Origin: Jiulongibacter sediminis | GTDB taxonomy: Bacteria; Bacteroidota; Bacteroidia; Cytophagales; Spirosomataceae | Assembly (NCBI RefSeq): GCF_001306455.1 | Contig: NZ_LGTQ01000006.1 | Span: 558,001-622,000, forward strand | Direction of reading: 5' to 3' | DNA: 64,000 nucleotides | Part shown: positions 8,707-18,551 of the stretch, piece after piece | Layout of the letters: every line of letters starts with the position of its first letter | Numbering within the stretch: the first letter of the stretch is position 1 | The notes under the pieces: model-generated | Databases searched by the model: none | Seen by the model: the letters and a program-made list of their open reading frames with translations, nothing else | Told to the model about the DNA's origin: nothing | Program-made: the position numbers and the translations under genes

Positions 8707-10797
8707 TTATCGTAAGTGATATATATGTTCCAGTTCTTTAACGTCTTCGAGTGTTCTTTTAGGTTCTTCCAAACCAACTGGTAAGGGTTTTTCTGAGAAT
8801 TGTTTAAAATACAAGTAACAGGAATCCCTCCACCAGAGAGCCTCCTTATGCTGTATTGCCAATCTGCCTTTTACATTTTCAAAGATTTCCTGATCAATAT
8901 AGGGCTTTAGTGAATTCCATTGCTTTTGTAGCTCTTCTACCTCATCAACGCCTTGGTAATAACGCGTCATGAGTTCGTTCCAAACCGTTTTACCCGTGGG
9001 TAATTCATAATCCCAATCCAAATGATGGAACCAAAGAAGGTAATTCAAATCCATCGTTTGCGGATCACCCCATGCTTTTTGTACGTCTGGTGAATAGAGA
9101 CTTAAAGCATCACTCATTCCGCCGGTACGGTCAAAACCGATACCGTCTTTAGCCGTCCGGTGATAATAGACAGAAGTCCAGTCGGGCCTTCCACTTTTTT
9201 CAAGCCACGGTTGCGGACCGTAATGGTGGCCTTCGCCCATCATGTGAGCCAAACCGAGAGGATAAGTGTATTTCACGTAAGTGGGGTGTGACTTCATCAT
9301 GAGATCAACCACCTCTTTGACGGCTTTGGGCTTCTTCGTCAAAGTCATTTTGGTCCATTCTTCGGCAATTTGTTCTGAACTCAAGGTATGATCCCAGGCT
9401 AACCGACCAAAGGCGTACCAGTTTGACTGACCAAAGGGATGGCCTGTCCAGTTAGCGTCAGAGCCCGTATTCGCTACTCCGGCCATCACTGTGACTTGAT
9501 AATTGTTTAATGAACCATCAATGACCTTACCTACTGTACTTCCTTCGCCTTTGGCATAGGTATCGCTATCCAATACCTCTTCAAACATTGGAGCCAGATA
9601 GGTGAGGTGAGTGGAATGACCGAGATACTCCTGAGTAATCTGAAATTCCATAGCCAGTGGAGTTTTAGGAAAAACTCCGAACATGGGATGGAACGGCTCG
9701 CGAGGCATAAAATCAATTGGTCCGTTCTTTACCTGCACTATCACTTTAGGATGGAAGGTACCATCAAGTGGTTTGAACTGGTTAAAGGCTTCTTTAAATC
9801 TATCTCCATTTGGATCTGCTTCATAAACAAAAGCCCGCCAGATAACTACTCCTTCATGTCCTTTCATTGCATCCGCCAGCATATTTGCACCATCTGCATG
9901 CGTACGGCCGTAGTCCTGAGGACCGGGCTCACCTTCGGAATTTGCTTTAACCAAATAGCCTCCGAAATCTGGGATATAGCGATGAATTTCTTCCGTTTTA
10001 TACTTCCACCATTGACGTACACCGGGATCTAGAGGGTCTGAAGTTTCCAAGCCGCCAAGGGTTCTGGGCGATCTGAAATTGACCGAAATGAATACTTTGA
10101 TTCCATAGGGACGTAGAACATCTGCTACAGCTTTGATCTTTTCCAGGTACTCGGCCGTCAGAAATCTTGAGCTGGCGTTCACGTTATTGATGCTGGCGGC
10201 ATTGATGCCGATTGAGGCATTTGCACGGGCGTATTCAATATATCTGGGATCAATGCGGTAGGGGAGCTCAAACCATTTCCAGATGGAAGATCCGGCATAT
10301 CCTCGCTCTACCGTCCCGTTGGCATTGTCCCAATGATTGAGCATTCTGACCTGAACTTTTGGGCTTTCAGCCAATTCAAAATCAAGACTCTGGCCGGTTT
10401 GAATGCGTCTGATTAAAGCAAAAGCTCCGTACAGCAAACCTTCGTCTGAGGGAGAAATGATTTCAGCACCTTTTGATGTACTTGAAATTGTAAACCCCTC
10501 ATTCTTTTGGATACGAGGGTCAGAACCTAACTTTAGAACAATCGATTTATTAGCTGGCGAGTTATTAATTGAAATGGTCTTACCTGTAAATCCCGACAGG
10601 GCTTTTTGCAGTTCATCTGCAGCTACTTGAGTCGTTTCAGTTTGATCTAAGACAATGATCTGCCTGAACGCCTTTTGAACAGATTTCCTGTAAGCCTCGT
10701 CTTGAATCAAATCATATTTCAACCACAGGCGAGAGCCGTCATCGGCTAATGAGACAAAAGAAATTAAGCTTAAGACTAAAGCACTGAGGAGTTTCAT
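8707..10797 (-). CDS. aguA: Alpha-glucuronidase, GH67, secreted
   Basis: Removes (4-O-methyl-)glucuronic acid from the non-reducing terminal xylose of xylo-oligosaccharides. A signal peptide (MKLLSALVLSLISFVSLA) leads the 696-residue protein, a normal GH67 length. The catalytic motifs are visible: Glu288 in NSEGEPGPQDYGRTHADG (general acid), and the pair Asp362 in NGPIDF and Glu390 in QITQEYLG that activate water in this family. It lies 20 nt downstream of uxuA and 44 nt upstream of the SDR on the same strand, so enzyme and glucuronate catabolism appear co-transcribed. Probably periplasmic. Confidence 0.93.
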   Translation of the reverse strand: MKLLSALVLSLISFVSLADDGSRLWLKYDLIQDEAYRKSVQKAFRQIIVLDQTETTQVAADELQKALSGFTGKTISINNSPANKSIVLKLGSDPRIQKNEGFTISSTSKGAEIISPSDEGLLYGAFALIRRIQTGQSLDFELAESPKVQVRMLNHWDNANGTVERGYAGSSIWKWFELPYRIDPRYIEYARANASIGINAASINNVNASSRFLTAEYLEKIKAVADVLRPYGIKVFISVNFRSPRTLGGLETSDPLDPGVRQWWKYKTEEIHRYIPDFGGYLVKANSEGEPGPQDYGRTHADGANMLADAMKGHEGVVIWRAFVYEADPNGDRFKEAFNQFKPLDGTFHPKVIVQVKNGPIDFMPREPFHPMFGVFPKTPLAMEFQITQEYLGHSTHLTYLAPMFEEVLDSDTYAKGEGSTVGKVIDGSLNNYQVTVMAGVANTGSDANWTGHPFGQSNWYAFGRLAWDHTLSSEQIAEEWTKMTLTKKPKAVKEVVDLMMKSHPTYVKYTYPLGLAHMMGEGHHYGPQPWLEKSGRPDWTSVYYHRTAKDGIGFDRTGGMSDALSLYSPDVQKAWGDPQTMDLNYLLWFHHLDWDYELPTGKTVWNELMTRYYQGVDEVEELQKQWNSLKPYIDQEIFENVKGRLAIQHKEALWWRDSCYLYFKQFSEKPLPVGLEEPKRTLEDVKELEHIYHLR

Positions 10798-10817
10798 TAA
10801 AAGTCAGGTTCTGTTAT

Positions 10818-12017
10818 TTATTTATTCATTTGACGCTTTATCGCAATCTCCATTCCACGCAGCTCTGCAAGTCCTTTCAAACGACCAACAAAACTGTAAC
10901 CTGGGTAGTATTTATTTTGCATATCGCACCATAAATGATGTCCATGATCAGGCCTCATCGGGATACTTTTCACCTTATTGCCTGTTTTTTCTCTATTCTG
11001 CTCTTCTTTCAACAGAGCCTCAATCACATCATAGAAATCCACATCACCAGCCATATGAGGAGCCTCGTGAAATACCCAAGGTTCGCTTTCTCTAAGCGTA
11101 GTTCTCAGGTGAATGAAGTGGATTCTATGACCAAATTTTGTAATGATGCTCACCAGATCATTATCTGCTCTTACACCAAAAGAACCTGTACAGAAAGTCA
11201 CACCATTAGCCGGGTCATCATAAGCCGCCATCAGCTGCTCAACATCGCTTTCTGTTGAGAAAACACGTGGTAGCCCGATGAGCGGCCTTGGTGGATCATC
11301 AGGGTGAATGCACATATTGACACCTACTTCTTTGGCCACCGGCCCTACCTGCTGAATGAAATAATACAGGTTTTCTCTAAGTTCCTTATCGCCGATATGG
11401 TTATAAGAATCAAGTAATTTCTGGAAGGCAGAAAGCTCAAAAGCATCATCTGATCCGGGAAGCCCCTGAAGCATAGCTCCTTTGAGTTTGACTTTGTCTT
11501 CCTCAGTCATTTGCTCAAAATGGGCTTTGGCCTTGGTAATTAAGTCTTCATCGTAATCCTTTTCAGCTCCCGGTCTTTTGAGAATGAACAGATCAAAAGC
11601 AATGAAATCAACATAAACAAAACGCAGGGCATAAGAGCCATCCGGCATTTGATGTGCCAACTGAGTACGGCTCCAGTCAAGTACGGGCATGAAGTTATAG
11701 CAAACGGTAGTTACACCACAGGCTGCCAGGTTTCTTAGCGATTGTTTATAGTTTTCAATGTATCCTTCACGACTTGGAATACCCTTTTTGATGTCTTCAT
11801 GCACCGGAAGACTCTCAACAACATCCCAGGTTAGTTTGCTGAATTTATCATTGTCTTTCTCAACAATGGCAATACGTTCTTTGATGTCTTCTACCGACCA
11901 AACTTCCCCGACAGGAATCTGATGTAGTGCTGTAACTACTCCGGAGCAGCCGGCCTGTCTGATATCCATTAATGACACCCCGTCTTTAGGGCCGTACCAA
12001 CGCATGGTATGTTTCAT
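10818..12017 (-). CDS. uxuA: Mannonate dehydratase
   Basis: Converts D-mannonate to 2-keto-3-deoxygluconate in hexuronate catabolism. The N-terminus MRWYGPKD and the segments CIHPDDPP and RPDHGHH (metal-binding His/Asp of the TIM barrel) are characteristic of UxuA; 399 residues is normal. Cytoplasmic, no signal peptide. It sits between GH115 (84-nt gap) and GH67 (20-nt gap), linking glucuronate release to its breakdown. The isomerase UxaC and the KDG kinase/aldolase that flank this step are not in the window. Confidence 0.95.
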   Translation of the reverse strand: MKHTMRWYGPKDGVSLMDIRQAGCSGVVTALHQIPVGEVWSVEDIKERIAIVEKDNDKFSKLTWDVVESLPVHEDIKKGIPSREGYIENYKQSLRNLAACGVTTVCYNFMPVLDWSRTQLAHQMPDGSYALRFVYVDFIAFDLFILKRPGAEKDYDEDLITKAKAHFEQMTEEDKVKLKGAMLQGLPGSDDAFELSAFQKLLDSYNHIGDKELRENLYYFIQQVGPVAKEVGVNMCIHPDDPPRPLIGLPRVFSTESDVEQLMAAYDDPANGVTFCTGSFGVRADNDLVSIITKFGHRIHFIHLRTTLRESEPWVFHEAPHMAGDVDFYDVIEALLKEEQNREKTGNKVKSIPMRPDHGHHLWCDMQNKYYPGYSFVGRLKGLAELRGMEIAIKRQMNK

Positions 12018-12101
12018 CTTTATTTCTTAAGAGTTGATTGAAACACAATATTACATTTTTCTGCTGTCTTCGTTTTTCCTACCCTTGCCTAAAAAAGATA
12101 C

Positions 12102-14972
12102 TTATTTAGCTCCGTTGCTATTTTTTCCTACTCTTGGGCTTTCAGGAGGCCCTAAATAACTCTGGGAAAATCTAAAAAAACGGTTGGCAGGTCTTTGAAT
12201 TACGAGTTTTCTAAAAACCACACCCGGGTCTGCTCGCCATATCTTCAGGGTGTGAGCACCTTCAGACAAATCTCTTTTTACAACGACCTCACGAAGGTTA
12301 TCGGCTACAGTTTGTTCCCATGCCCTGTTGTTTTCTCCTCCGTTGATATTGATGATCTCCGGTTTTTCACCATCTACGGAAACTGCAATGCTAAGTCCAA
12401 CAGAAGCATTAAAAGCAACAGTAGGTGCCATCTGGACATGAATTTCTTTTTCACCGGGATTTGTAATCCAAAACGCATATTCAAGCCTCGGGCTATTCTC
12501 TTCAATAACATTGGGTGGCTCAGTCACAGGGAAACTGGTAATGCCACCTCTCTCTCTACCGATATCTGGCAGAAATTGCCAGTGCACGTTGTCGTTTGAA
12601 ACGGCTTTTGAGTAGTTTTCGGCGAACATGGAAACCACTCCTTTTGACTCCACAAATCCTTCGAAATTTTCGGGAACAGAAGGTTCGATTACTTTTACTG
12701 GGATTAGCAACTGATTATTGTCAATTTTTAATTTGACTGTTCCAATTCCGGCCTCTGAAGGTTTTACCCAAAATTTTTCTTCTCTCTTAATCTGACCCGA
12801 AAAGCGTTGAACCCCCATCTGGCTATTTTCCTCAACATTGAGAGAAAATGCCACGTCACCCTGATTATAAACCTCAAAGAAGGCGTCTTCTCCAAGCTCA
12901 ATTCTCAGGGTATCAGCTGTACCCGCGGTGTAAGTTCTGAAGTTGCCCTCAATGGATACTTTAGGTAGACTTTCTTTTGGGTTTGTTCTTAGCCTTACCG
13001 CCGGGATATTATTAATTCTGGGCTGCTGCCAATAGGTGTATCCAATATGAGTTTGGTCCATAAAGTGATTCCATTTTCCTTTGGCCAGTGTGTGGTTATA
13101 ATAATCAGAGATTTGCTGATCTTTATCAAAAAGTCGCTGAACCTTAAAAGCCATATCATTAGTAGCCGACCGCTCTTGCTGATAATAAGCTTCATTCTTA
13201 GCAGCGGCGTGGTACAAGGCGTTGAGGTTTTGTGAAGCTTCAACAGGATGGTAGACCAATTGGTAAAACGCATCAGCATACATCGGGTCAATTTTTGATT
13301 TCAAATCATCTGCACGGTTCAAAAGATCTTTCCATTCATTTTGAACTCTGTCGGCTTCGCGGTATTGAGTTAAGCTAAATGTACCGGGCTCCAGCAATTC
13401 AGGCTTTCTTCGGGCATTATACTTTGCATATTTAGCCAGTATATCTGCTATTTCAGCGGAATGTTGCTCGCCAAACATTTCTGAGGAAAGTGAAACCAGA
13501 TATTCGTCGAGTTGATCTTGATTCCACCGATCTGGATCCCAGGCATAATCGAGGAAAAAGCTGGTTGGAATTTCCATCGGTTTGATGTCTCCCACATTGA
13601 CAATCCAGATTTCGTTTGCACCATATTCATGTGCCAAATGCATTTGCTCCCAGATTCTGGGAAGCGGGTTAGTATTGATCCATTTATAATTTCTTGGTCC
13701 ACCGACATAATCAAAATGATAGTAGATGCCGTAACCACCTTTACGAGGCTTTTCTCCCAAATTGGGAAGTTTACGGATGTTCCCCCAATTATCATCACAA
13801 AGAAGTAGAGTTACGTCTTCCGGCACTCTCATTCCTTTGTCATAATAATCCTGAACCTCTTTATACAGAGCCCATAATTGAGCCGTTTTATTGGCTGGCT
13901 TGCCGGTGGTTTCCTCTATGATTTTCCGTTGATCTTCTACTATTTGTTCAAGCAAAGCGGTGGCTGTTTCCCTGCTCATGGGTTCATCACCATCGCCACG
14001 CATACCAATGGAAACAATGGATTCATATTTGTGCCTTTCCTTCATACTTTTTCGCCAAAAATCTCGAAGTACTTCGGGATTGTGTTCGTAGTTCCATTCT
14101 CCTTTTCCATAGCGATCCCACTCCACATGGGCCCGATGAAGTGGCTCATGGTGGGTAGTGCCGATGACCACGCCCATCTCATCTGCCAATGGGGCATTAA
14201 GAGGATCGTCATCAAAGAAGGCTCTACCCCACATGGCCGGCCATAGGTAGTTCGCCTTTTGGCGAAGGATTAACTCAAATACTTTTTCATAAAATTCATG
14301 ATTAAAAACGCCTCCATAGTTTTCCTGAACCCAACCGCTAAGAGCAGGTGCTTCATCGTTTATAAAAATGCCGCGGTATTTTACTTTTGGAGTGCCTTGC
14401 GTGTGTGTTCCGGCTTTGACAAATAAGTTGGTTTTCTGTGCAATCGGTACATCTGCCCACCAATACCAGGGAGAAATGCCCATTTGACGCGATAAATCAT
14501 AAATGCCGAATATGGTCCCGCGTTTATCAGAGCCCACGATCACCAGTCCTTCTTTAATACCTCGGAATGGGTTCTTAACAGTTATTATTTTGAAGGTCTC
14601 CCATTTGCCTTCTAGATCGGAGGCCTTAATTTTGCCTTTGTTGACAAGCTCTTTGATCAGATCACTGTGGCCTAAAGTTCCGATGATAATAGCTCTCTGA
14701 ATATTCGGAATTCGACCGTTTGTATTGGTGGAGGTTAACGTAGGGGAGTTGCCGCTAATGGCGGATAGGTCTTTTTTGAGGTTTTCAGCTGCCTTGAGAA
14801 CACCACCGAAATCACTCTGACTCAGGAAAATTGCAGCTGGAATGTTATTCTCTATTATGGTAAAATCACCTTTACCTTTAGTCTCAGTAACATATTTTAT
14901 GTCATCAATGGCGAAAATGTTGTGGCTTGGAAGAGCCATTAAAAAGAGACAAAGGAGTTTTATCTTTTTCAT
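12102..14972 (-). CDS. Xylan alpha-1,2-glucuronidase, GH115, secreted
   Basis: GH115 enzymes release (4-O-methyl-)glucuronic acid from internal as well as terminal xylose residues of glucuronoxylan, complementing GH67. The start is placed at the ATG at 14972, which begins a signal peptide (MKKIKLLCLFLMALPSHNIFA); the open frame extends to 15038 but has no signal there. The 956 residues match the family: an N-terminal domain, the catalytic barrel with conserved WWADVP, YRGIFINDEAP and WPAMWGRAF blocks, and a C-terminal beta-rich domain. First gene of the minus-strand glucuronate run, transcribed divergently from the LacI regulator, with a good promoter upstream. Confidence 0.92.
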   Translation of the reverse strand: MKKIKLLCLFLMALPSHNIFAIDDIKYVTETKGKGDFTIIENNIPAAIFLSQSDFGGVLKAAENLKKDLSAISGNSPTLTSTNTNGRIPNIQRAIIIGTLGHSDLIKELVNKGKIKASDLEGKWETFKIITVKNPFRGIKEGLVIVGSDKRGTIFGIYDLSRQMGISPWYWWADVPIAQKTNLFVKAGTHTQGTPKVKYRGIFINDEAPALSGWVQENYGGVFNHEFYEKVFELILRQKANYLWPAMWGRAFFDDDPLNAPLADEMGVVIGTTHHEPLHRAHVEWDRYGKGEWNYEHNPEVLRDFWRKSMKERHKYESIVSIGMRGDGDEPMSRETATALLEQIVEDQRKIIEETTGKPANKTAQLWALYKEVQDYYDKGMRVPEDVTLLLCDDNWGNIRKLPNLGEKPRKGGYGIYYHFDYVGGPRNYKWINTNPLPRIWEQMHLAHEYGANEIWIVNVGDIKPMEIPTSFFLDYAWDPDRWNQDQLDEYLVSLSSEMFGEQHSAEIADILAKYAKYNARRKPELLEPGTFSLTQYREADRVQNEWKDLLNRADDLKSKIDPMYADAFYQLVYHPVEASQNLNALYHAAAKNEAYYQQERSATNDMAFKVQRLFDKDQQISDYYNHTLAKGKWNHFMDQTHIGYTYWQQPRINNIPAVRLRTNPKESLPKVSIEGNFRTYTAGTADTLRIELGEDAFFEVYNQGDVAFSLNVEENSQMGVQRFSGQIKREEKFWVKPSEAGIGTVKLKIDNNQLLIPVKVIEPSVPENFEGFVESKGVVSMFAENYSKAVSNDNVHWQFLPDIGRERGGITSFPVTEPPNVIEENSPRLEYAFWITNPGEKEIHVQMAPTVAFNASVGLSIAVSVDGEKPEIININGGENNRAWEQTVADNLREVVVKRDLSEGAHTLKIWRADPGVVFRKLVIQRPANRFFRFSQSYLGPPESPRVGKNSNGAK

Positions 14973-15074
14973 GAAGGGGTTGAATTTGAATGGAGAAGAA
15001 ATAAAAATGATCGGCGGAAAAAACCGCCAATCATTCAATTCTTCACTAACCTATGAATTTCGAAGACTCTGATA

Positions 15075-15102
15075 CAAAGGTAGTGCTTTTTGACAATTTC
15101 AA
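15075..15102 (-). promoter_or_regulatory. Promoter of the GH115-uxuA-GH67-SDR run
   Basis: Minus-strand -7 box TACCTTTG (plus coordinates 15075-15082) is a perfect TAnnTTTG match, with TTG of a -33 element at 15100-15102 and 17 nt between. It gives an untranslated leader of roughly 95 nt before the GH115 ATG. It lies in the 204-nt region shared with the divergent LacI gene, so an operator is expected nearby, though I could not single one out. Confidence 0.55.
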
Positions 15103-15176
15103 CCGATTGCATTTTAGTTTAAAGGAATAAAAATTGCCTATTTTGTCGACGCAAATACCAGCCTCCGAAATTTTCA

Positions 15177-16205
15177 ATGAAAAAAGAAACCACTATTTAT
15201 GATCTGGCCGAGCATCTTAGCCTCTCGCCCTCTACAGTAAGCAGGGCCTTGAATGATCACCCGGCCATTAATCAAAAAACCAAAGAGCGGGTCAATAAAG
15301 CTGCGGAGAAGTTCGGATATCAGCTCAATACTTTTGCGAAGAACCTGAGGAAGAAATCAACCGATACTTTAGGGGTAATAACTCCAAAGCTGGATTCAAC
15401 TTTTATGGCTTCTGTTTTGGCTGGTATGGAAAAGGTAGCGAACCAGTCCGGATATAACCTTTTGATTACTCAATCTCAGGAATCGCAGGAAAAAGAAATC
15501 GCCAATGCTAAAACCATGTTTAGCTCAAGAGTGGATGGTCTTATGGTCTCGGCTTCGGCTGAGACTGAAACATTGGAGCATTTTGACCAGTTCGTCAACA
15601 AGGGGGTGCCGGTCTTGTTTTTTGACCGTGTTCTGGAAGATTCTAAAATGGTCAAGATTGTTATTGACAATAGAAAAGCCGGTAGACAAGCTACGGAACA
15701 TCTCATTGAGCAGGGTTGTAAACGAATTTGGCATATTACTGGTGATTTGCGGAGAAATGTGTATTCAGACCGATATAAGGGTTATCGCGATGCCTTGAAA
15801 AAGGCTGGTTTACCCTTGGATGAAAGCTCGCTTTTTGAGAGCAAACTTATCCCGGATGATGTGGATGAGATTGTTGAGGTAATCAAAAAAAGTAAACAGA
15901 AACCAGATGGTATTTTTGTGAGCAACGACCTTTATGCAGGGAGTTTGTTAATTGCTTTGAAATACTCAGGGTTGAGAATTCCGGAGGATATTGCTATCGT
16001 TGGTTTTAATAATGACCCCATCAGCAGAATCATTGAACCAAAGCTAACGACTGTGCATTATCCTGCTTATGAGATGGGTGAGCTGACGGCCAAGACCTTG
16101 ATTGATCATATCAAAGGAGAGGTGGACATGAATATGCAGGATACACTTATTTTATCGCACAAGCTTATTGTAAGGGGTTCCTCTGACCGGTCAGGGCAGA
16201 AGTAA
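15177..16205 (+). CDS. LacI-family transcriptional regulator
   Basis: N-terminal LacI helix-turn-helix (TIYDLAEHLSLSPSTVSRAL, roughly residues 5-24) plus hinge helix, then a periplasmic-binding-protein-like sensor domain ending near GSSDRS; 342 residues, standard. It is divergent from the GH115-uxuA-GH67-SDR run and shares its intergenic region, so it most likely controls that cluster in response to a glucuronate- or xylan-derived sugar (inference). The 3' end overlaps convergent queA by 15 nt. Confidence 0.92.
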   Translation: MKKETTIYDLAEHLSLSPSTVSRALNDHPAINQKTKERVNKAAEKFGYQLNTFAKNLRKKSTDTLGVITPKLDSTFMASVLAGMEKVANQSGYNLLITQSQESQEKEIANAKTMFSSRVDGLMVSASAETETLEHFDQFVNKGVPVLFFDRVLEDSKMVKIVIDNRKAGRQATEHLIEQGCKRIWHITGDLRRNVYSDRYKGYRDALKKAGLPLDESSLFESKLIPDDVDEIVEVIKKSKQKPDGIFVSNDLYAGSLLIALKYSGLRIPEDIAIVGFNNDPISRIIEPKLTTVHYPAYEMGELTAKTLIDHIKGEVDMNMQDTLILSHKLIVRGSSDRSGQK

Positions 16206-17399
16206 ACTGGAGTCTCCGTAGCTCAAAAACCGAAACTTATTTTGCAAAGCAAAATCATACACTTCTTTCCACTTTTCACCTATAAGTGCAGAAATTAAAA
16301 GTAGTAAGGTCGATTTTGGTTGATGAAAATTAGTGATGATTCCTTTGCAAATCCTGAACTGGTATCCGGGAAAAATGAAAATCTCAGTAGAGCCTGTTAG
16401 TTGCTTGACTTGCTTTTCTTCCAGGAATTTATCGATGGCCTGCAATGCTTCTTTTGGTTCCGGCAAAGTTTGGTTGCCCCATTGATATGGATACAATTTT
16501 GGAATCTGAAAAACGGAATTTTCTTGTTCCTTTATCAATTTTACCCCAAACCAATACAGGCTTTCTAAAGAACGCATTGATGTTGTACCCACCGGGATGA
16601 CCGTTTCATGATTTTCAATCAGTTTTTTAATGAACTCTTTGTTGAATACCATTTGCTCTGAATGCATATCATGCTCCAGAGCGTTTCCGGCTTTCACCGG
16701 CTGAAAAGTGCCCGCTCCCACGTGTAGTGTAATGTAGGAAGTTGGAATTTTGGCCTTTGAAAGCTCCGCAAACGTATTTTTGGTAAAATGCAAGCCAGCT
16801 GTCGGAGCGGCTACGGCACCTTCTTTTTCAGAGTAAACGGTCTGATACGTCTCTAAATCTTTCTCCTCTGTATTTCGGTTAAGATAGGGCGGTAAAGGAA
16901 TCTCTCCGAAAGCCTTAACCAATGAAGCAAAAGTGATTTCGTTTCCACTCCATTTAAAGCGAATAAGGTTTTTCTCAGTATCGGTAATTTCAGCGGAGAC
17001 TTCTAAGGACTGGCCTTCAATCTCAAATTCACGACGGAGAGCTCCGGTCTTCCATTTTTTCTTATTTCCGATCATGCATTGCCAAACCACAGGCCCGAAA
17101 GTCTCCATATTTTGGCTGATTTCTCCTCCAAAAGAAACGGGATTCAGCAGAAAGATTTCAATTAAAGCTCCGGTCTCTTTTCTGAAGTACAATCGGGCCG
17201 GAATGACTTTGGTATTATTGAAGACTAAATGGGCCTTAGGGGGTAGCTCATTGACAAGGTTTGAGAAGCTCTCTGAGCTGATTTCTCCGTTTTTAAGCAG
17301 CAAAAGTTTTGAAGAATCCCGAGGCTCTACCGGATACTTCGCGATTTTTTCGTCGGGAAGTTCATAGTTATAGTCCTCAATGTGAATAGGCGAAAGCAT
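16191..17399 (-). CDS. queA: S-adenosylmethionine:tRNA ribosyltransferase-isomerase
   Basis: Transfers and isomerises the ribosyl moiety of SAM onto preQ1-tRNA to form epoxyqueuosine. Diagnostic blocks: YELPDEKIAKYP, FNNTKVIPARL, APTAGLHFT, LHVGAGTFQPV, and NFHQPKSTLL. At 402 residues it is longer than the roughly 350-residue E. coli enzyme, with an insertion around residues 100-150 as seen in Bacteroidota versions. Its ATG directly abuts the TAG of the upstream DUF1648 gene (no intervening base), so the two are translationally coupled. Confidence 0.95.
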   Translation of the reverse strand: MLSPIHIEDYNYELPDEKIAKYPVEPRDSSKLLLLKNGEISSESFSNLVNELPPKAHLVFNNTKVIPARLYFRKETGALIEIFLLNPVSFGGEISQNMETFGPVVWQCMIGNKKKWKTGALRREFEIEGQSLEVSAEITDTEKNLIRFKWSGNEITFASLVKAFGEIPLPPYLNRNTEEKDLETYQTVYSEKEGAVAAPTAGLHFTKNTFAELSKAKIPTSYITLHVGAGTFQPVKAGNALEHDMHSEQMVFNKEFIKKLIENHETVIPVGTTSMRSLESLYWFGVKLIKEQENSVFQIPKLYPYQWGNQTLPEPKEALQAIDKFLEEKQVKQLTGSTEIFIFPGYQFRICKGIITNFHQPKSTLLLLISALIGEKWKEVYDFALQNKFRFLSYGDSSLLLP

Positions 17400-17894
17400 C
17401 TACTCTTTTGGGTCGGTAAACAGAAGTCTTAAAGGCACAAAGAAGATCAGGATAATCAATGCTATTGCTCCCACTATCAGAAACCAATCATAGTTTCTGA
17501 ATAGGTTTCTGCTGGCCTCGCCATTTGTTTCTTTGATCGCAAGCAGAGTGAAAAGGAGGTATATGTTAATTACCGTCAAAAATACATCAGACCAACCTCC
17601 CAAAAGGTTTCTCAATTGCTCCGGCTTTTGAGCCCAAAGACTTTTAGGGTTCAAATTGCTGAAATTGGTTTTCACCAAAGTTGATTTTAAAAGTCCGAAA
17701 AGAACATAAAGACCAACAATGACGGCCACCCCCACATAGAAAAATGTTTGTTTGTCCATAAAACCTGTAGGACGACCTATTTCATTATGTGTAACAGCTA
17801 TAGAGTCTGGCAATTGCACATAGCACAACAGGAGCATGATGATAACCAGAATAAAAGAAACGAATTTGAGAATCTTAGTGATTACGTCTGTCAT
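17400..17894 (-). CDS. DUF1648-like membrane protein
   Basis: Small integral membrane protein, 164 residues, with four predicted transmembrane segments: residues about 9-27, 52-70, 98-120 and 137-155. The segment LPDSIAVTHNEIGRPTGFMDK matches the DUF1648 signature (LPDxIPxHFNxxGxPD), best known from SdpI-type immunity/regulatory membrane proteins. No function can be assigned. It is co-transcribed with queA (stop abuts the queA ATG) and has a candidate promoter upstream. Confidence 0.75.
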   Translation of the reverse strand: MTDVITKILKFVSFILVIIMLLLCYVQLPDSIAVTHNEIGRPTGFMDKQTFFYVGVAVIVGLYVLFGLLKSTLVKTNFSNLNPKSLWAQKPEQLRNLLGGWSDVFLTVINIYLLFTLLAIKETNGEASRNLFRNYDWFLIVGAIALIILIFFVPLRLLFTDPKE

Positions 17895-17940
17895 TCTTGA
17901 AGAATAAACACAATTGCTTGTGCCTTTGATGAATTGGCCG

Positions 17941-17976
17941 CAAATTTAGTGGTGTAGAAGGGGGAATCCTAGCAAA
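17941..17976 (-). promoter_or_regulatory. Candidate promoter of the DUF1648-queA operon
   Basis: Minus-strand -7 box TAAATTTG (17941-17948), a perfect TAnnTTTG match, with TTTG at 17973-17976. The 24-nt spacing is longer than usual. Leader of about 40 nt. Confidence 0.4.
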
Positions 17977-18005
17977 ATTGAAGAGACAATAAAACGATAA
18001 GTAAA

Positions 18006-18551
18006 ATGGCTAAAATTTACACTAAAACAGGCGATAAAGGGAAGACGGGTCTAATCGGGGGTAAGCGAGTGAGTAAGGGAGAGATGAGGATTGAGGCTTA
18101 TGGCACGGTTGACGAACTGAATGCCTGGATAGGTTTGCTGAGAGATACTACAGAACAGGAAGAAAGAAAGGTTTTTCTGAAAGATGTTCAGGATAAACTT
18201 TTTACCATCGGAGCCGAAATGGCCAATGAAACAAAGCTCGCTGATGAGCCGATTCTTAATTTGACTGAAGAGGACGTTGATGTCGTTGAAAATAAGATTG
18301 ACGAAATGAATCTTCACCTGAAAGACCTGCGTCATTTTATTTTGCCAGGAGGTCATGTATTGGTTTCCTATACACATCTGGCTAGAACAGTTTGCCGCCG
18401 TGCCGAACGTTGTGCTATTCGACTTCATGATGAGGAAGGTCTTAATTTTTTGATCATCAAATACCTCAATCGCCTTTCAGATTATTTCTTTGTATTAGGT
18501 CGTCAGGTGGCGAAAGAGCTTGGAGTGGAGGAGGTAAAGTGGGGTAGTTAA
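18006..18551 (+). CDS. Cob(I)yrinic acid a,c-diamide / ATP:cob(I)alamin adenosyltransferase, PduO type
   Basis: Forms adenosylcobalamin from ATP and cob(I)alamin. The N-terminal KIYTKTGDKGKT ATP-binding loop, the GTVDELNAWIG block and the RTVCRRAERCA helix are PduO-type signatures; 181 residues is normal. It implies at least one AdoCbl-dependent enzyme (for example methylmalonyl-CoA mutase) elsewhere in the genome. Single gene, convergent with comEC. Confidence 0.93.
   Translation: MAKIYTKTGDKGKTGLIGGKRVSKGEMRIEAYGTVDELNAWIGLLRDTTEQEERKVFLKDVQDKLFTIGAEMANETKLADEPILNLTEEDVDVVENKIDEMNLHLKDLRHFILPGGHVLVSYTHLARTVCRRAERCAIRLHDEEGLNFLIIKYLNRLSDYFFVLGRQVAKELGVEEVKWGS

Noticed and set aside
12995-13291. 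Long antisense open frames inside the GH115 gene (also 13448-13798 and 13878-14246)
   Set aside because: They lie fully inside a well-supported gene, have no recognisable domain or start context and are shadows of its codon usage.
15120-15176. GTCGAC-centred palindrome as the LacI operator
   Set aside because: Only the central 6 bp are symmetric; flanks do not match, and this is too short to claim an operator.
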